A stretch of 14,056 nt of DNA from Bacteroidales bacterium UBA4073 (lineage in GTDB: Bacteria > Bacteroidota > Bacteroidia > Bacteroidales > Tenuifilaceae), in the NCBI GenBank assembly GCA_002383425.1, contig DFYV01000095.1:17416-31471 (forward strand). The letters run 5' to 3'. The position numbers and the translations under genes were made by a program. The notes below the pieces were generated by a model. It did not search any database, had not been told where the DNA came from, and saw nothing but the letters and a program-made list of their open reading frames with translations. Shown here in pieces: positions 12,691 to 14,056 of this stretch (its first letter is position 1; each line of letters starts with the position of its first letter).

Positions 12691-13752
12691 ATGCAAGTAG
12701 CTATTGGTTGCAAGGTACGTTTTTTAAACGATGTTGGTGGGGGTGAGGTTAGTAGGTTTTTGGATAAGCGCACCGCAATTGTAAAAACTTTCGATGGCTT
12801 CGAAATTCCTACCCTGATTTCAGAGTTGGTTGTAGTTGAACCTGCCAGCGACCTTCAGTTACAAAATACACCATACCAGGAAATAGGACAGGATGTTTCT
12901 GATCATAAAATAAAATCAAAAACAACCGATTTAAAAAGAACTGAAACTGCAAAGGAAACTGTTGATGGCGAAGGCGATGATATTTCATTGATCGTAGCAC
13001 TTGTCCCTTCAAACCCAAGTGCTTTGCAGCAATCCAACTTCGATCTTTTCCTGGTTAACGATAGCACATACAGAATCTTCTATGTTTTGTCGTTTGTAAC
13101 CAACCAAATGCTTAGTCCCTTAAGCTCAGGTATTTTACAGCCTGATACAAAGATTTTGGTTAAACAGCTATCCCCTGAGGATGTTGGCAAATTACAGGTA
13201 GTAAACCTTCAGGCTATCTACTTCAAAAACATTACTTTTAAACCATTCCAGCCCGAGTATTACGAAATTGAACTTAACCCGATAAAGCTTTACAAGAGAG
13301 GAAATTTCGTTCCTAATGATTTCTTTGATACCGATGCCTATATTGTTACCATTGCAAGTTCGAAACGTGAGCTAATGATACGCCACTTGACCGATAAGGC
13401 CATTTCTGATGCCATCAGGCAAAAGGATAAGCCCAATCCGGTCATTGAAAATAAAAAGGTTGAGCCTGAAATCGAAGAGGTTGACCTCCACATACACCAG
13501 CTGGTTGACAATTGGAACGGCTTAACCCCCGGTGAGATTTTAAAAATTCAGATGGCTCGTTTCGAAACGGCCCTGGAGGGTGGACTAAAAAGTACCCGCA
13601 CTAAACGGATGATCTTTATTCATGGCGTTGGGAATGGAAAATTGAAGTTTGAGATCACTAAACTGCTGAGTAGTAAATATCCTAAGCTTCGATACCAGGA
13701 TGCCTCCTTTAAAGAGTATGGCTTTGGGGCAACAATGGTTTTTTTGAGATAA
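12691..13752 (+). CDS. DUF2027 domain-containing protein with C-terminal Smr domain
   Basis: The 353-aa protein has a small N-terminal beta module (about 1-50, IGCKVRFLNDVGGGEVSRF and following) of the DUF2027 type. A charged, low-complexity linker spans about 60-95. A central beta-rich domain (about 97-220) follows, then a second linker (about 242-262), and a C-terminal Smr domain (about 263-353). The Smr marks are VDLHIH (DLH at 265-267) and IHGVGNGKLK (HGVGNGKL at 311-318). Smr domains bind or nick nucleic acids in MutS2 and act as endonucleases on RNA in ribosome-collision rescue. This stand-alone form has no established role that I know of. No signal peptide or membrane span is seen. It is transcribed divergently from queA and followed by a gene-free stretch. 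Confidence 0.88.
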   Translation: MQVAIGCKVRFLNDVGGGEVSRFLDKRTAIVKTFDGFEIPTLISELVVVEPASDLQLQNTPYQEIGQDVSDHKIKSKTTDLKRTETAKETVDGEGDDISLIVALVPSNPSALQQSNFDLFLVNDSTYRIFYVLSFVTNQMLSPLSSGILQPDTKILVKQLSPEDVGKLQVVNLQAIYFKNITFKPFQPEYYEIELNPIKLYKRGNFVPNDFFDTDAYIVTIASSKRELMIRHLTDKAISDAIRQKDKPNPVIENKKVEPEIEEVDLHIHQLVDNWNGLTPGEILKIQMARFETALEGGLKSTRTKRMIFIHGVGNGKLKFEITKLLSSKYPKLRYQDASFKEYGFGATMVFLR

Positions 13753-13923
13753 GGGCATTGTTTCAATCCTTAAAAGGGCTTTGACTTTCTGTAATTATTG
13801 AATCTAATCAGCTAATGTTTCGCACGTATAAATATTATTCTATAAATAAAATATTTACAAATGAATTGAAATTATCATGTAATTCATTATCAAGTGATTG
13901 ATAGCTCCAATGTATATTTAATA
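13753..13923. other. Gene-free AT-rich stretch, little structure
   Basis: Together with the following repeat this makes the 304-base gene-free end of the window. A weak bulged hairpin (AAGG/ATTG pairing with CAAT/CCTT) lies just after the Smr stop at about 13752-13772, without a T-run. A 7-bp AT-rich inverted repeat, ATGAATT/AATTCAT, is at 13861-13887. Neither is convincing as a terminator or a site. Confidence 0.5.
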
Positions 13924-14023
13924 CTTTGTGAAACTTTGTGCTTACTTCCTGTTCTTTGTGGTTATATTCAGCGATTTAGATTTTTACACAAAGTCCTCAA
14001 AGGGATTCACAAAGACCACGAAG
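13924..14023. repeat. Inverted CTTTGTG / CACAAAG repeat with about 10-base period
   Basis: The left arm has CTTTGTG at 13924, 13934 and 13954, on an exact 10-base grid (13944 is degenerate). The right arm has CACAAAG at 13987 and 14008 and the variants CTCAAAG at 13996 and CACGAAG at 14017, spaced 9-12 bases. The arms are inverted copies of the same motif separated by about 26 bases, so transcripts could form an imperfect long hairpin. It is non-coding and resembles repeats I recall from Bacteroidetes intergenic regions. Confidence 0.75.
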
Positions 14024-14056
14024 ATTGTATGTGTTTGTATTTTATCATCTTAATCC

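Noticed and set aside
13861..13887. Inverted repeat ATGAATT/AATTCAT as a terminator or site
   Set aside because: It is AT-only apart from one pair, with a 13-base loop in AT-rich DNA where such matches are expected.

Overview
This window looks like a piece of a Bacteroidetes (Bacteroidota) chromosome, probably from an anaerobic or fermentative lineage of the Bacteroidales/Marinilabiliales type. The evidence is a V-type ATPase operon with the layout known from Bacteroidetes and chlamydiae, a DUF2027-Smr gene of the kind found in Bacteroidetes, promoter octamers matching the Bacteroidetes -7 box (TAnnTTTG), AT-rich leaders mostly without Shine-Dalgarno sequences, and intergenic arrays of degenerate 7- and 10-base repeats. 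No tRNA, rRNA, insertion sequence, CRISPR array or phage gene was seen. The taxonomic call is an inference from family knowledge, not a database match.

Layout. 1-42: a heptamer repeat. 125-1294 (+): a PLP-dependent Cys/Met-metabolism enzyme of the cystathionine gamma-synthase/lyase family. 1513-9124 (+): a complete-looking V-ATPase operon with its own candidate promoter and a strong intrinsic terminator, in the order E, DUF2764 protein, A, B, D, I, K. 9080-10885 (-): a YgiQ-type radical SAM protein whose 3' end overlaps the V-ATPase terminator. 10886-11281: a 396-base gap filled mostly by a 248-base decamer array plus a short complementary heptamer array. 11282-12490 (-): a long-form QueA for queuosine synthesis. 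12491-12690: a divergent control region with a near-palindromic pair of -7 boxes. 12691-13752 (+): a DUF2027-Smr protein. 13753-14056: no gene, but an inverted CTTTGTG/CACAAAG repeat of roughly 10-base period.

How the genes work together. The central seven genes encode one rotary machine. A and B form the nucleotide-binding head, D the central shaft, E the peripheral stalk, I the membrane stator with the ion half-channels, and K the membrane rotor ring. No gene for subunit F or G is present, and the position of subunit C is taken by the DUF2764 protein, which carries a short stretch resembling the C/d family. The K subunit keeps every residue that forms the Na+ site in the Enterococcus hirae rotor, at a constant offset of 8 residues, so the machine is predicted to move Na+ rather than H+. 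The other genes (PLP enzyme, YgiQ, QueA, Smr) are unrelated single-gene units.

The points most worth a second look are the reduced V-ATPase with its DUF2764 protein and predicted Na+ specificity, the decamer array between queA and ygiQ, and the symmetric divergent promoter. No wholly new multi-gene system was recognised.
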